Below, piece by piece: positions 54,555 through 63,730 of a stretch of DNA of 64,000 nucleotides (position 1 is the stretch's first letter; each line of letters starts with the position of its first letter). This stretch comes from Mycobacterium sp. MFM001. GTDB lineage: Bacteria > Actinomycetota > Actinomycetes > Mycobacteriales > Mycobacteriaceae. The position numbers and the translations under genes are program-made. Below the pieces are notes generated by a model. It saw only the letters and a list, made by a program, of their open reading frames with translations. It was not told the origin of the DNA and searched no databases. The stretch is taken from NCBI RefSeq assembly GCF_003402475.1, contig NZ_BFAB01000001.1, forward strand, positions 124,001 to 188,000, read 5' to 3'.

Positions 54555-55970
54555 TCAGGCTTGCGCCATCGCAGACTCGACCACCGTCAGCTTTTCGGAA
54601 AGCCCTGCGGCGCGGCGTAATTCGACGAAGTCGTCGAGGATGGCCTCGGTCACCTCGTGCGGATCGTCGACGGTGATGCCGTCGGAGAGCACCGACACGT
54701 TGAGCTGGTCGACGTAGCTCCACACGGTGATGTTCAGGCCGCTGCCGGCGGTCAACGGCCCCACCGAATAGATCTCGGTGACCAGCGCGCCGCCGACCCG
54801 GCCGTGCTCGCGGGGCCCCGGCACGTTCGAGATCGGCAGGTTGAGCACCTTGTTCTGGCCGTCGCGGCTGGCCAGCCACCGGAACAGCGACTCGGCCGGC
54901 GCCGGCGGGAAGTAGGCCGACCACCGGCTCACCAACTCCGGCCCGAGCAGTTGGTGGCTCTCCTTGGCGTCGACGGCGTTGTCGTGCGCCAGGCGCACCC
55001 GTTCCAGCGGATCGTCGGCGTCGCACGGCAGCGCCACCAGCATTCCGGTGAAGTAGTTCCCCGAGATGCGGTCCGGCGAGAAGTCGAAACTCACCGGCAC
55101 CGACGCCAGCAGCGGCTCGGCCTTGCCGTCGTAGCGCAGCAGCAGTTTCCGCAGCGCTCCCGCCGATAAGGCCAGCACCACGTCGTTGATCGTGACGCCG
55201 AGCGCCTTGCCGGTCTCCTTGATGTCGGCCAATGCCAAAGTGGCGGTGGCGAATTTGCGCTCGGGCGTGATCATGTGGTTCATGAACGTCGGCGGCGGGG
55301 TGAACGGCCGGGTCAACTGCGGTGAGAGCTTGCGGCTGCTGCGGCGCACCCGGCCCACGCCCTCCGCGGTGTAGCGCACCGTGCGCGGGATTCGTCCGAG
55401 CTGGCGCAGATGATCGCCGAACGCCGACCGGACCAGCTCCGCCTTGGACGGCGCCGGGTCGGGCGCATACCGGTTCCGGCCCGTCGCCGGTTCGGGCGCC
55501 AGATCCATGCCGCGCGCCAGCAGGTTGGCTGCGGCAACGCCGTCGGCCAGCGCATGGTGGATCTTGCCGACCACCGCAATCCTGTTGTCAGCCAGGCCCT
55601 CGACGAAATACATCTCCCACAGTGGGCGGCTGCGATCCAGTGGCGTGCTGGCGATCTGCCCGATTGCCTCGTCGAGCTCGCGGCGCCCGCCCGGGGCCGG
55701 CAGCCGCCAGGGCCGGATGTGGTAGGTGAGGTCGACCTCGCAGTTCTCCCGCCACATCGGGTGGTGGAACTTCATCGGGATGTCGACGAGCTGGTAGCAG
55801 AACGGGTCCAACTTGTAGAGCCGGCTGTGGATGACGCGGCGGAAGGCGTCGATGTCGAAATCGCGGCGGTCGGGATCCAGCTCGATCACCGCGATCTTGA
55901 GAGTGTGCATGTGCACATTGGGTGTCTCGCTGTAGAGCAGTACCGCGTCCCAGCCGCTGAGCCTCTTCAC
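54555..55970 (-). CDS. Wax ester synthase/diacylglycerol acyltransferase (Rv0221-like)
   Basis: 471 residues, WS/DGAT. The active site HHxxxDG is intact (KIHHALADGVAA; His138, His139, Asp143), so it should esterify acyl-CoA to alcohols or diacylglycerol and help make storage lipid. GTG at 55970 has GGGAGG at proper spacing and gives MKRLSGWDAV, the family N-terminus. lipC lies upstream on the same strand. Confidence 0.93.
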   Translation of the reverse strand: MKRLSGWDAVLLYSETPNVHMHTLKIAVIELDPDRRDFDIDAFRRVIHSRLYKLDPFCYQLVDIPMKFHHPMWRENCEVDLTYHIRPWRLPAPGGRRELDEAIGQIASTPLDRSRPLWEMYFVEGLADNRIAVVGKIHHALADGVAAANLLARGMDLAPEPATGRNRYAPDPAPSKAELVRSAFGDHLRQLGRIPRTVRYTAEGVGRVRRSSRKLSPQLTRPFTPPPTFMNHMITPERKFATATLALADIKETGKALGVTINDVVLALSAGALRKLLLRYDGKAEPLLASVPVSFDFSPDRISGNYFTGMLVALPCDADDPLERVRLAHDNAVDAKESHQLLGPELVSRWSAYFPPAPAESLFRWLASRDGQNKVLNLPISNVPGPREHGRVGGALVTEIYSVGPLTAGSGLNITVWSYVDQLNVSVLSDGITVDDPHEVTEAILDDFVELRRAAGLSEKLTVVESAMAQA

Positions 55971-56011
55971 CGCCACCTCCCGTTGGGAGGGACATTACAG
56001 TCGGGCGGCGC

Positions 56012-57229
56012 TCAAATAACCTCTTTGGCCATCAATGCGTGGTTGCGGTGAACCTGGTTGAGGAACAACCCGACTGCGGTGGCCATCGCGCCCGTGCGCG
56101 CACCGTCGATCAGGTCGAAACCGTGGCCGGCGCCGGGCAGTTCCATGTAGCTGACCGGCGAATGCGACACGGCCCGCAGCCGCTCGACGAAGCTGCGCGC
56201 CTGCTCGACCGGGATCACCGTGTCGCCGCTGCCATGGATCACCAGGAACGGCGGCGCGTCCGGGTGGACCCGGGCGATCGGCGAGGCGTTGCGGAACACG
56301 TCGGGGTGCCGGTCGATGCTGCGCTTGACCACCACGCGCTCCAAAAAGTCGACGAAGCGGGCCCGTTCGGCGGTGGAGCGGTCTTCCCAGTCGTAGCGGC
56401 CGTAGATGCCGACGACGGCGTCCACGGAGGTGTCCGAGCCGTCGGGCAGTTCGGCCTGCAGCTCGGGGTCGTTGACGGTGAGGCCAGCCAGCGCGGCCAA
56501 GTGCCCGCCGGCCGAAGACCCTGCCACCGCAACGAAATTGCGGTCGCCGCCGAACTTGTCGACGTTGGCCCGCGCCCAGGCGATCGCGGTCTTAACGTCT
56601 GTGATGTGGCTCGGCCAGCGGTGGTGCGGCGCCACCCGGTAGTCGATCGACAGGCATACCCAGCCCATCTCGGCCAGTTGGGACAACAGCGCATAGCCCT
56701 GCAAGGTGCGGCTGCCGTGCACCCAGGCGCCGCCGGGCACGAAGAGCAGCACCGGCGCCGGGCGGATCGGCAAGTTCTTGGGGCGCCACACGTCGAGCAG
56801 TTGCGCCGGGTGATCGCCGTAGCGGACGCCGGCGCGATGCAGGTAGCGGCGGTGTTTCAGCGCCCGCCAGACCGGCGGCGTGCGCTCGGGTGCGGGCCAT
56901 TCGATGTCGAGGTCCTTGGCCGAGACGATGCCACGCAGCGCGGCCTGCGAGACGGTGTGCGTCTGGTCGCGCTCACGCTTGCGAACTTCGCCGATGCCCG
57001 GCGTCAGCCAGGACTTGGCCGTGGTGGACAGGAATTCGGGCAGGACCCGGCAGCCCCAGACGCCCATCGCCGTCGCGCCACCCAGCGGCTCCAGATGCCT
57101 GCCGACCACCGGCAGCGAAGCCGATGCGACGCTCAAGGCCAGCATGTAGTCGGCGGGACGGGCTCGTAGCAACCATCGGATCCTTGTGGCCGTGCTCGGT
57201 CCGGGATAGCGGGTCGCGGGGCGCACCAT
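56012..57229 (-). CDS. lipC: Carboxylesterase LipC (alpha/beta hydrolase)
   Basis: 405 residues. The HSL-type fold has GGAWVHGSR (oxyanion), nucleophile Ser in AGSSAGG, acid Asp in IHGSGDTV and His in GHGFD. Corresponds to Rv0220. ATG at 57229 gives the usual length; a longer GTG start at 57286 has no better site. The WS/DGAT gene follows 41 bp downstream. Likely hydrolyses short-chain esters. Confidence 0.9.
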   Translation of the reverse strand: MVRPATRYPGPSTATRIRWLLRARPADYMLALSVASASLPVVGRHLEPLGGATAMGVWGCRVLPEFLSTTAKSWLTPGIGEVRKRERDQTHTVSQAALRGIVSAKDLDIEWPAPERTPPVWRALKHRRYLHRAGVRYGDHPAQLLDVWRPKNLPIRPAPVLLFVPGGAWVHGSRTLQGYALLSQLAEMGWVCLSIDYRVAPHHRWPSHITDVKTAIAWARANVDKFGGDRNFVAVAGSSAGGHLAALAGLTVNDPELQAELPDGSDTSVDAVVGIYGRYDWEDRSTAERARFVDFLERVVVKRSIDRHPDVFRNASPIARVHPDAPPFLVIHGSGDTVIPVEQARSFVERLRAVSHSPVSYMELPGAGHGFDLIDGARTGAMATAVGLFLNQVHRNHALMAKEVI

Positions 57230-57282
57230 TGGCGGAGCGTACCCCGTCGGCTCGGACGCAAACGGCGAACACGGCCGAACAC

Positions 57283-57912
57283 TCACAGAGCCACCAGGTT
57301 GGCGACCACCCGCTCACCGATCAGCCGCACACCGGTCAGGCTCAGACCCACCCGGCCGGCCAGCATGTCGGCGCAGTCGATGCCGACGGACGCCCACCGA
57401 AACCACGGCCCGACCAGGCGAGGCGTCTCCAGCCGCACCCAACCGGCGCGGACGCCTCTTGCCTCGGCGTCGAACTCGGCGACGCAACACCCGCCGCTGC
57501 ACAACAATTCCGCGGCGCGACCCAGAATCCGCAGCGGGTCGCCACCAAGACCGACGTTGCCGTCGACCAGCAAAACCGTTCGCCAGCAACCCATTCCGGG
57601 CAACGGCTCGAACACGTCACCGAGCAGCGCCGGCGCACCGCAGCGACCGGCCAACCGGATCGCGGTCGCCGACCGGTCGACGCCGAGCGCGGGTATCCCC
57701 CGCCTTATTAGCCGCGCCACCAACCGTCCAGGGCCACAACCCAATTCGATGGTGGGCCCAGTGCACATCCGCACGACGGCGTCGTCGAACGATTCGTCGG
57801 TGCCGCGACCGCCCAACCACTTGTGAACCGGAAGGGTGCGAACGTTCCCGTCGTCGTCGCGTATCCAACATCGCTCGCCGTCCAAGGCGCGGTCGTACAA
57901 GTGACCCAGCAT
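57283..57912 (-). CDS. SAM-dependent methyltransferase
   Basis: 209 residues. IELGCGPGRLVARLI is the SAM loop. MLGHLYDRALDGERCW and VHKWLGGRGTDE mark a group that I recall near molybdopterin oxidoreductase genes in other actinomycetes. ATG at 57912 follows AGTAGGAACGGTGGA. lipC follows 53 bp downstream on the same strand. Substrate unknown. Confidence 0.82.
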   Translation of the reverse strand: MLGHLYDRALDGERCWIRDDDGNVRTLPVHKWLGGRGTDESFDDAVVRMCTGPTIELGCGPGRLVARLIRRGIPALGVDRSATAIRLAGRCGAPALLGDVFEPLPGMGCWRTVLLVDGNVGLGGDPLRILGRAAELLCSGGCCVAEFDAEARGVRAGWVRLETPRLVGPWFRWASVGIDCADMLAGRVGLSLTGVRLIGERVVANLVAL

Positions 57913-58017
57913 TCCACCGTTCCTACTCGCATACCGCGCGACCCGGCAGGTGCGCCGACGAACATTTCCCACCGATACCCCGATCATCCATCGGCTACAC
58001 CGCGCCATACTGGACCG

Positions 58018-58911
58018 ATGCCGAACACCGATGTTCACCCTGACCTGCGCAGAATCGCCCGCATTGCCCCGCGAACATTGGTCAGCCCTCGCACGTTGCC
58101 GCTGATGCGGGCGGCCACCCGCCTGCAGGGCCTTCGGAACCCGGACGACGTCGAAGTGCTCACCCTGGAATCCGGCGCCGGTGTCCGGCTGTTCCGGCCT
58201 TCCACAGTCACCGAATCCACGCCGGCACTGCTGTGGATCCACGGCGGCGGCTACGTGCTGGGCAGGGCACGCCAAGACGACAAGCTGTGTCGTCGCTTCA
58301 GCCGTGAGCTGGGCGCCACGGTGGCGTCGGTGGACTACCGGCTGGCGCCGGAGCACCCCTACCCCGCCCCGCTGGAGGACTGCTATTCGGCGTTGACGTG
58401 GCTGGCCCGGCTGCCCACGGTGGATCCGTCGCGGATCGCGATCGGGGGCGCCAGTGCCGGCGGCGGGCTGGCGGCCGCACTGGCGCTGCTGGCCCGCGAC
58501 CGCGGCGAGGTCACCCCTGCCCTGCAACTACTGGCCTACCCGATGCTCGACGACCGCAGCGCGGCCAACCCGAAGCACCCGTCGTACCGGTTGTGGAGTC
58601 CCAGCAGCAACAGGTTCGGCTGGGCGGCCTACCTCGGTGACGCGGACCCGCAGGTGGCTGTCCCCGCGCGGCGCGACGACCTGAGCGGGCTGCCTGCGGC
58701 GTGGATAGGGGTCGGCACCCACGACCTGTTCCACGACGAGGACCTGGCTTACGCCGAGCGGCTCACCGCCGCCGGGGTGCCGTGCCACGTCGAGGTGGTG
58801 CCCGGCGCCTTTCATGGGTTCGACTTGCTGCTGCCGAAAGCCAAAGTGTCCCAAGCGTTTTTCGCCAGTCAGTGCGCCAGCTTGCGGACGGCGCTGGCAG
58901 CGAAGAGTTAA
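58018..58911 (+). CDS. lipW: Esterase/lipase LipW (HSL family)
   Basis: 297 residues. HGGGYVLGR (oxyanion HGGG), Ser in GGASAGGGL, Asp in THDLFHDED and His in FHGFD. Corresponds to Rv0217c. ATG at 58018. Three bp separate its stop from the FadE start, so lipW-fadE-fadE form an operon. Confidence 0.9.
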   Translation: MPNTDVHPDLRRIARIAPRTLVSPRTLPLMRAATRLQGLRNPDDVEVLTLESGAGVRLFRPSTVTESTPALLWIHGGGYVLGRARQDDKLCRRFSRELGATVASVDYRLAPEHPYPAPLEDCYSALTWLARLPTVDPSRIAIGGASAGGGLAAALALLARDRGEVTPALQLLAYPMLDDRSAANPKHPSYRLWSPSSNRFGWAAYLGDADPQVAVPARRDDLSGLPAAWIGVGTHDLFHDEDLAYAERLTAAGVPCHVEVVPGAFHGFDLLLPKAKVSQAFFASQCASLRTALAAKS

Positions 58912-58914
58912 GAC

Positions 58915-60021
58915 GTGCTTGTCACCGACGAGCAGCGAGCACTGCGCAGCACGGTCGCCGACCTGATGGCCAAACGCTCGCCGGAGTCTGCAGTGCGGGA
59001 GTTGATGGCCACCGACACCGGTTTCGACCCGGCGGTGTGGCAGGAGCTGGCGGCCCTGGGCCTGGTGGGCCTGCTGATCCCCGAGGAGCACGGCGGCGCC
59101 GGTGCCGGCCCGGTCGAGATGGGCATCGTGGCCGAGGAGCTGGGCGCCGCGCTGATGGTCGGCCCGTATTTGTCGACGGCGGTGCTGGTGCCCAATCTGC
59201 TGGCCGAAGTCTCGGACGCCGCAGAATCGGCGGCGGTGTTGCCGCGGATCGCCGCCGGTGAGCTGATCGCCAGTGTCGCCTTCGCCGAGGACGGCTCGGC
59301 CCGGGTACCGGCGACCATCGCGACGTCGGCGCGAGCGGTCGGTGATGCGTGGCAGGTGACCGGCAGCAAGAGTTTTGTGCTCGACGGTGGATTGGCCGAG
59401 TTGGTGTATGTGCTGGCCGCGACCGACGCGGGGCCGGCGGTGTTCGCCGTCGATGCGTCCGCGCCGGGCGTCGAGGTGATGCCGTTGACCACCGTCGACC
59501 TGACCCGCAAACAGAGCCGACTCCAATTCGCGGACGCCCCAGCACGTTTGGTCGGCCAATTGGGCTTCGGTGTCGAAGCGTTCGGTGCAGCGCTGGACTC
59601 GTCTGCGGTGGCGCTGGTGGGCGAGCAGGCCGGAGGCGCACGCCGAGTCATGCAAATGGCCGCCGAGTACGCCAAGACCCGCTACCAGTTCGGGCGGGCG
59701 ATCGGCAGCTTCCAGGCCGTCAAGCACATGTGCGCCGACATGCTGCTGGAAGCCGAGTCGGCGGTGTCCGCGGTGCGTTTCGCCGCTGAGTCGTGTGCGC
59801 AGCGGTCACCGTCGCGACTCGCGGATCTGGCACTGGCACAGGCCTATTGCTCCGATGCATACGTCTTTGTCGCGGCGACCAACATCCAGGTGCACGGCGG
59901 TATCGGGTTCACCTGGGAGCATCCGGCGCATTTGTATCTGCGGCGGGCCCGCAGCGACGCCCAGTTGCTGGGCAGCCCGTCGTCGCACCGCGAACGCTAC
60001 ATGCAGCAGATCGGAGCCTGA
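58915..60021 (+). CDS. Acyl-CoA dehydrogenase (FadE, small partner)
   Basis: 368 residues. Acyl-CoA dehydrogenase fold with TKTRYQFGRAIGSFQ-like segment (AKTRYQFGRAIGSFQAVKH) and IQVHGGIGFTWEH. GTG at 58915. The next FadE gene begins 1 bp later. Paired FadE genes encode heteromeric dehydrogenases in mycobacterial sterol degradation, so these two probably form one enzyme. Confidence 0.9.
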   Translation: MLVTDEQRALRSTVADLMAKRSPESAVRELMATDTGFDPAVWQELAALGLVGLLIPEEHGGAGAGPVEMGIVAEELGAALMVGPYLSTAVLVPNLLAEVSDAAESAAVLPRIAAGELIASVAFAEDGSARVPATIATSARAVGDAWQVTGSKSFVLDGGLAELVYVLAATDAGPAVFAVDASAPGVEVMPLTTVDLTRKQSRLQFADAPARLVGQLGFGVEAFGAALDSSAVALVGEQAGGARRVMQMAAEYAKTRYQFGRAIGSFQAVKHMCADMLLEAESAVSAVRFAAESCAQRSPSRLADLALAQAYCSDAYVFVAATNIQVHGGIGFTWEHPAHLYLRRARSDAQLLGSPSSHRERYMQQIGA

Positions 60022-60022
60022 C

Positions 60023-61183
60023 ATGACTGACGAGGAAGTGCGCCGAGAAGTCCGGGAATGGCTGGCGGCCAACTGGTCTGCGGGTGTTGATCGCAGTGAG
60101 TGGGCGCACACGGTCGTCGGCGCCGGATGGGCGGTTCCCAGCTGGGAGCCGCAGTGGTATGGCCGCGGGCTGACGGATACCCAATCCCGCATCGTCGCAG
60201 CAGAATTCGCGGCTGTCGGCGCGCCCGGTTCCGGGCACGATCGAGCGAATCTGTTCGCCTGCACGCTGCACGACTGCGGCACCGACGAGCAGAAGCGGCG
60301 GCTGATTCCGCCGTCGATCCGCGGCGAGAGCAAGTGGTGCCTGCTTTACAGCGAGCCGGGCGCCGGGTCGGATCTGGCCGGCCTGCGCACCCGCGCCGAC
60401 CGCGACGGCGACGACTGGGTGATCAACGGCCAGAAGGTGTGGACGTCGTTCGCCAAGACCGCCGACTACGGCATGCTGGTGGCGCGCACCGACTGGGATG
60501 TGCCCAAGCACAAGGGAATCAGCTTCTTCATGTTCCCGATGCGTCAGCCCGGCGTGGAGATCCGCCCGATCCACCAGATCACCGGCGAGTCGGAGTTCAA
60601 CGAGGTGTTCATCGAGAATGCCCGGGTACCCGCCGGCAACTTGGTCGGCGAGTCCGGCGCCGGCTGGGCGGTGCTGCAGGTGGCACTCGGCTACGAACGC
60701 CGGTTCATGGGCGATCTGGCCCGTACGTCCAAGGACGCCAAGCGGCCCAAACCCGAAAAGGGCGGTGGCCTGGTGCAATTGGCGCGGGATTTCGGCCGGC
60801 TCGACGACGCGCATATCCGTCAGCAGATTGCACGGGTGGACGCGCTGGTTACCGTGAACCGTTGGAACAGAGAGCGATCGAAGGCCGCGACCGATCGCGG
60901 CGAGGCTGCGACGCTGACGGCGCTGGGCAAGATTGCGATGTCGCGGATCCTGCACGAAACCGCCCGGGTGGAGACCGAGATCGTCGGCGCCGAGGCGATG
61001 CTGGCCGGACCGGACAACCCGGTCGGCGACGCGGTGACGTTCCGGACGCTCAATGCGTATTTCACGTCGATCGGCGGCGGCACCGACCAGATACAGCGCA
61101 ACATCATCGGTGAGCGCGTGCTCGGTCTGCCGAAAGAGCCGGAGCCCTATCGCAATACGCCGTTCCGCGACCTCCCGCACTAA
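60023..61183 (+). CDS. Acyl-CoA dehydrogenase (FadE, large partner)
   Basis: 386 residues. FAD/substrate motifs LLYSEPGAGSDLAGL, INGQKVWTS and the C-terminal SIGGGTDQIQRNIIGER. ATG at 60023 is 1 bp past the previous stop. Forms the end of the lipW operon; convergent with the amidohydrolase gene. Confidence 0.92.
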   Translation: MTDEEVRREVREWLAANWSAGVDRSEWAHTVVGAGWAVPSWEPQWYGRGLTDTQSRIVAAEFAAVGAPGSGHDRANLFACTLHDCGTDEQKRRLIPPSIRGESKWCLLYSEPGAGSDLAGLRTRADRDGDDWVINGQKVWTSFAKTADYGMLVARTDWDVPKHKGISFFMFPMRQPGVEIRPIHQITGESEFNEVFIENARVPAGNLVGESGAGWAVLQVALGYERRFMGDLARTSKDAKRPKPEKGGGLVQLARDFGRLDDAHIRQQIARVDALVTVNRWNRERSKAATDRGEAATLTALGKIAMSRILHETARVETEIVGAEAMLAGPDNPVGDAVTFRTLNAYFTSIGGGTDQIQRNIIGERVLGLPKEPEPYRNTPFRDLPH

Positions 61184-61243
61184 CCTCGTGTCCCCGCTGA
61201 CACTCCGTATTTGAACCTGGTTTGCGCACGCCTGCCCGGGAAA

Positions 61244-62548
61244 TCACCCTGCGGTGTAGACGATTTCGCCGCCGATGATCGTTGCGGCGACCAGATCAGC
61301 ATCCAGTTCGGCCAGCGCGGCTTCGGGCGGCGCGGTCAGCAAGCACAGATCGCCCGGCTGACCCGGTTCGACGGTGCGGACCCGGGTGGGATGCTCGGGC
61401 CAGCCCAGGAACATCATCAAGGCCCGGCGCTCGGGGATGCATTCGTCGGCGCCGAGCACCGCTCCGCTCGGGGTGACGCGGTACACCGCGGCGCGCATCG
61501 CCGCCCATGGGTCGCCGTGGCCGAACGGCATGTCGGTGGACAGCGCGACCGGAATGCCGGCCAGCAGCAGCGAAGCCACTCGCCATAGTTGGTGGTGTTC
61601 GCCGGCCGGGATCTCGGCAAGGTACTGATCGCCGCGCTCGGCAACGAAATTCGGCTGCGTCACCACCGTCACCCCGAGGTCCACCAGGTCGTCGAGGCAG
61701 TCGGCCGGCACCACGGCCGCATGTTCGATGCGGTCGCGCGGATGCGCGCCGGCTTGCTGCAGCGCCGCGATCGTCACAACAAGTTGTGCGGCCGTCACGC
61801 AGTGGATGGCGACTGGACCACCGCTACGGTGCCGTTCGGCGATCCAGTGGGCGAGCTGGTCCAGGTCGAGGTCGTCGTCGTGCAGGATGCGCTTGCCGGG
61901 TGACAGGAAATGCAGCCGCTGGCGCAGCTCACCGTGGCGGTGCAGCTCGGTCAGCCTCACGATGTCGCCGACCTCGAGATCCGGTGTGGCATCGGTGATT
62001 CCGGTGACGCCGTAGCTGCTCAGCCGACGGCTGACGTCGGCGAGGCCGATATCGCGGCGCTCCAACGCCTCCGACCAATCCGAGTCGGCGCTCCGCAGCC
62101 GCCCGTCGGGGTGATCGGCCAGCCCGACCCGGGCCAGCCCGGCGGAGTTGAGGATCCATAGCACGCCGCTGCGGTGCTGAATGCGCACGGGCACAGCGGG
62201 TGTCAGCGCATCCAGCGTCGTGCGGTCCAATGGCCCGGCAACCGAATCGTGGTAGCCGACGGCACGAATCCAGCCGTCATCGCCCGGTTCGGCGGTGGCC
62301 AGCACGCTGCTCAGCGCGTCGCGGTCGCACACCTGGGGCGGCCCCACCTGAACCGAGGTTTCGGCGGCGGCCGCGGAGTGCAGGTGGACATGGTGGTCGT
62401 GTATTCCGGGCATCACGGTTCCGCCCGCCGCGTCGTACACCTCTTCACCGGCCCGCGGTTCGAGGGCCTGACCCACCTCGTCGATCTGCGCGCCGACCCG
62501 GACGTCGAGCACCGCGCCGTCCAGCCGGGTCGCATGTCGAATCAGCAC
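61244..62548 (-). CDS. Amidohydrolase (YtcJ/Amidohydro_3-like)
   Basis: 434 residues. Metal-binding HDHHVHLH near the N-terminus and VMPGIHDHH, then a His in AIHCVT and DRIEHAAVV; Asp in LSTDMPFG. GTG at 62548 overlaps the CoA-transferase stop by 7 bp. Substrate unknown, likely a cyclic amide or N-formyl compound. Confidence 0.87.
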   Translation of the reverse strand: MLIRHATRLDGAVLDVRVGAQIDEVGQALEPRAGEEVYDAAGGTVMPGIHDHHVHLHSAAAAETSVQVGPPQVCDRDALSSVLATAEPGDDGWIRAVGYHDSVAGPLDRTTLDALTPAVPVRIQHRSGVLWILNSAGLARVGLADHPDGRLRSADSDWSEALERRDIGLADVSRRLSSYGVTGITDATPDLEVGDIVRLTELHRHGELRQRLHFLSPGKRILHDDDLDLDQLAHWIAERHRSGGPVAIHCVTAAQLVVTIAALQQAGAHPRDRIEHAAVVPADCLDDLVDLGVTVVTQPNFVAERGDQYLAEIPAGEHHQLWRVASLLLAGIPVALSTDMPFGHGDPWAAMRAAVYRVTPSGAVLGADECIPERRALMMFLGWPEHPTRVRTVEPGQPGDLCLLTAPPEAALAELDADLVAATIIGGEIVYTAG

Positions 62549-63720
62549 GGCGCGCCCAGCTTTTCGGCAACAATGTGCATTACCGCGGCATTGTCGGCCC
62601 CGAGTGGCGGCGCCGACGGGCTCGGTGGCGGCGGTTGCGGCGGGGCGACGGCTAAATCGCACGGCGGTGATGGCGGTAACGCGGCATAACTAGCGGCGAC
62701 CTGCGCCATCGACACCTCGATCAGTTCGCCACCGCCACGCTGCAGCGACTGCGCCACCGTCCGCGCTGCCTCCAAGCCGGTGAGCGGATCGGCGATCGCG
62801 TCGCCGCAGAACACCGGCCCTTCACCGATGAGTCCACCCGCGACGGCGGCGTCGTCGCCGAATGCCGCCCGGTCCGGTTGGCCGGCGTAACCGCCGATGC
62901 GCAGCCATACCCGCCCGGCCGGGGCCGGCACGTCGTCGACGCTCAGCCGGCGTCGACGCAACGCCGCGGGCCGGGAACCCTCGACGGCGACGTCGGCCGC
63001 GGTCAGCAATGCCCGTAGCGCGTCATCCTCGAAATCCACGGCGTAGGAAAGCTTTCCGAAGTTCATCCAGTCGAAGAACGCCGGCTCGCCGCGACGGGTG
63101 CCGTCCGGCCGCGCCGGGCTTTCCACCTTGACGACGACGGCGCCGGCCCGGGCCAGTAGCTGAGTACACAGCGGGCCCGCCCACAGCGACGACAGGTCGG
63201 CCACCAGCAGCCCCTCGAGACCCCGCGGCTCGGCGCTGTCACCGATTCGTCGCACCACCGGCGCCGCCGGGGCCGCTTCACCCAGCGCCGCTGCGGCGAT
63301 ATCCAGCAGCTGGGCACGGCTGACCACGTCGCGCGTGGAACGTGTCGCGGCCCAATCGGTTAGCGCGGCCCAAGGGTCGACGGGGATGGTGTCGGATTCC
63401 AGCAGCGCGGGCAGTGCCTCGATGTCTTCGGGGCGCGGCAGCGCGATCGCACACCAGCCGTCGGCGGTGGGCAGCAGCCGGGTGGCGCCGCCCGCAGACA
63501 TCGAGCCCCGCCGGGTCAACCCGAGTAGCGCCGCGCGCCCCGCCAGTACCATGGCGGCGTCGACGTCGACACCGGTGAGTTCGGCGATCTCGGCGGTCAC
63601 CCGTCGGGCCTGGGTCAGCACGGCGGCGCGGGAGAAGTCGGGCGGGCCATCGGGCGGGCCGGTCAGATAAGCCAGCCCACTGCCGGCCCAGTCCGCTGCG
63701 ACCGCGTCCACGCCCACCAT
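62542..63720 (-). CDS. CaiB/BaiF-type CoA-transferase with permuted domain order
   Basis: 392 residues. CaiB-like motifs are present, but in unusual order. The canonical N-terminal segment (GLLVADLSSLWAGPL, then GAVVVKVESPARPDG) is found at about residues 190-230. The segment that normally follows (SAGGATRLLPTADGWCAIAL) comes first, at about residues 75-95. RGGGELIEVSMAQVAAS lies near 345. This suggests a circular permutation or a fused half. The catalytic Asp is not assigned. Operon with the hydratase upstream and amidohydrolase downstream. Confidence 0.75.
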   Translation of the reverse strand: MVGVDAVAADWAGSGLAYLTGPPDGPPDFSRAAVLTQARRVTAEIAELTGVDVDAAMVLAGRAALLGLTRRGSMSAGGATRLLPTADGWCAIALPRPEDIEALPALLESDTIPVDPWAALTDWAATRSTRDVVSRAQLLDIAAAALGEAAPAAPVVRRIGDSAEPRGLEGLLVADLSSLWAGPLCTQLLARAGAVVVKVESPARPDGTRRGEPAFFDWMNFGKLSYAVDFEDDALRALLTAADVAVEGSRPAALRRRRLSVDDVPAPAGRVWLRIGGYAGQPDRAAFGDDAAVAGGLIGEGPVFCGDAIADPLTGLEAARTVAQSLQRGGGELIEVSMAQVAASYAALPPSPPCDLAVAPPQPPPPSPSAPPLGADNAAVMHIVAEKLGAPC

Positions 63721-63730
63721 TGTGCGCGTG

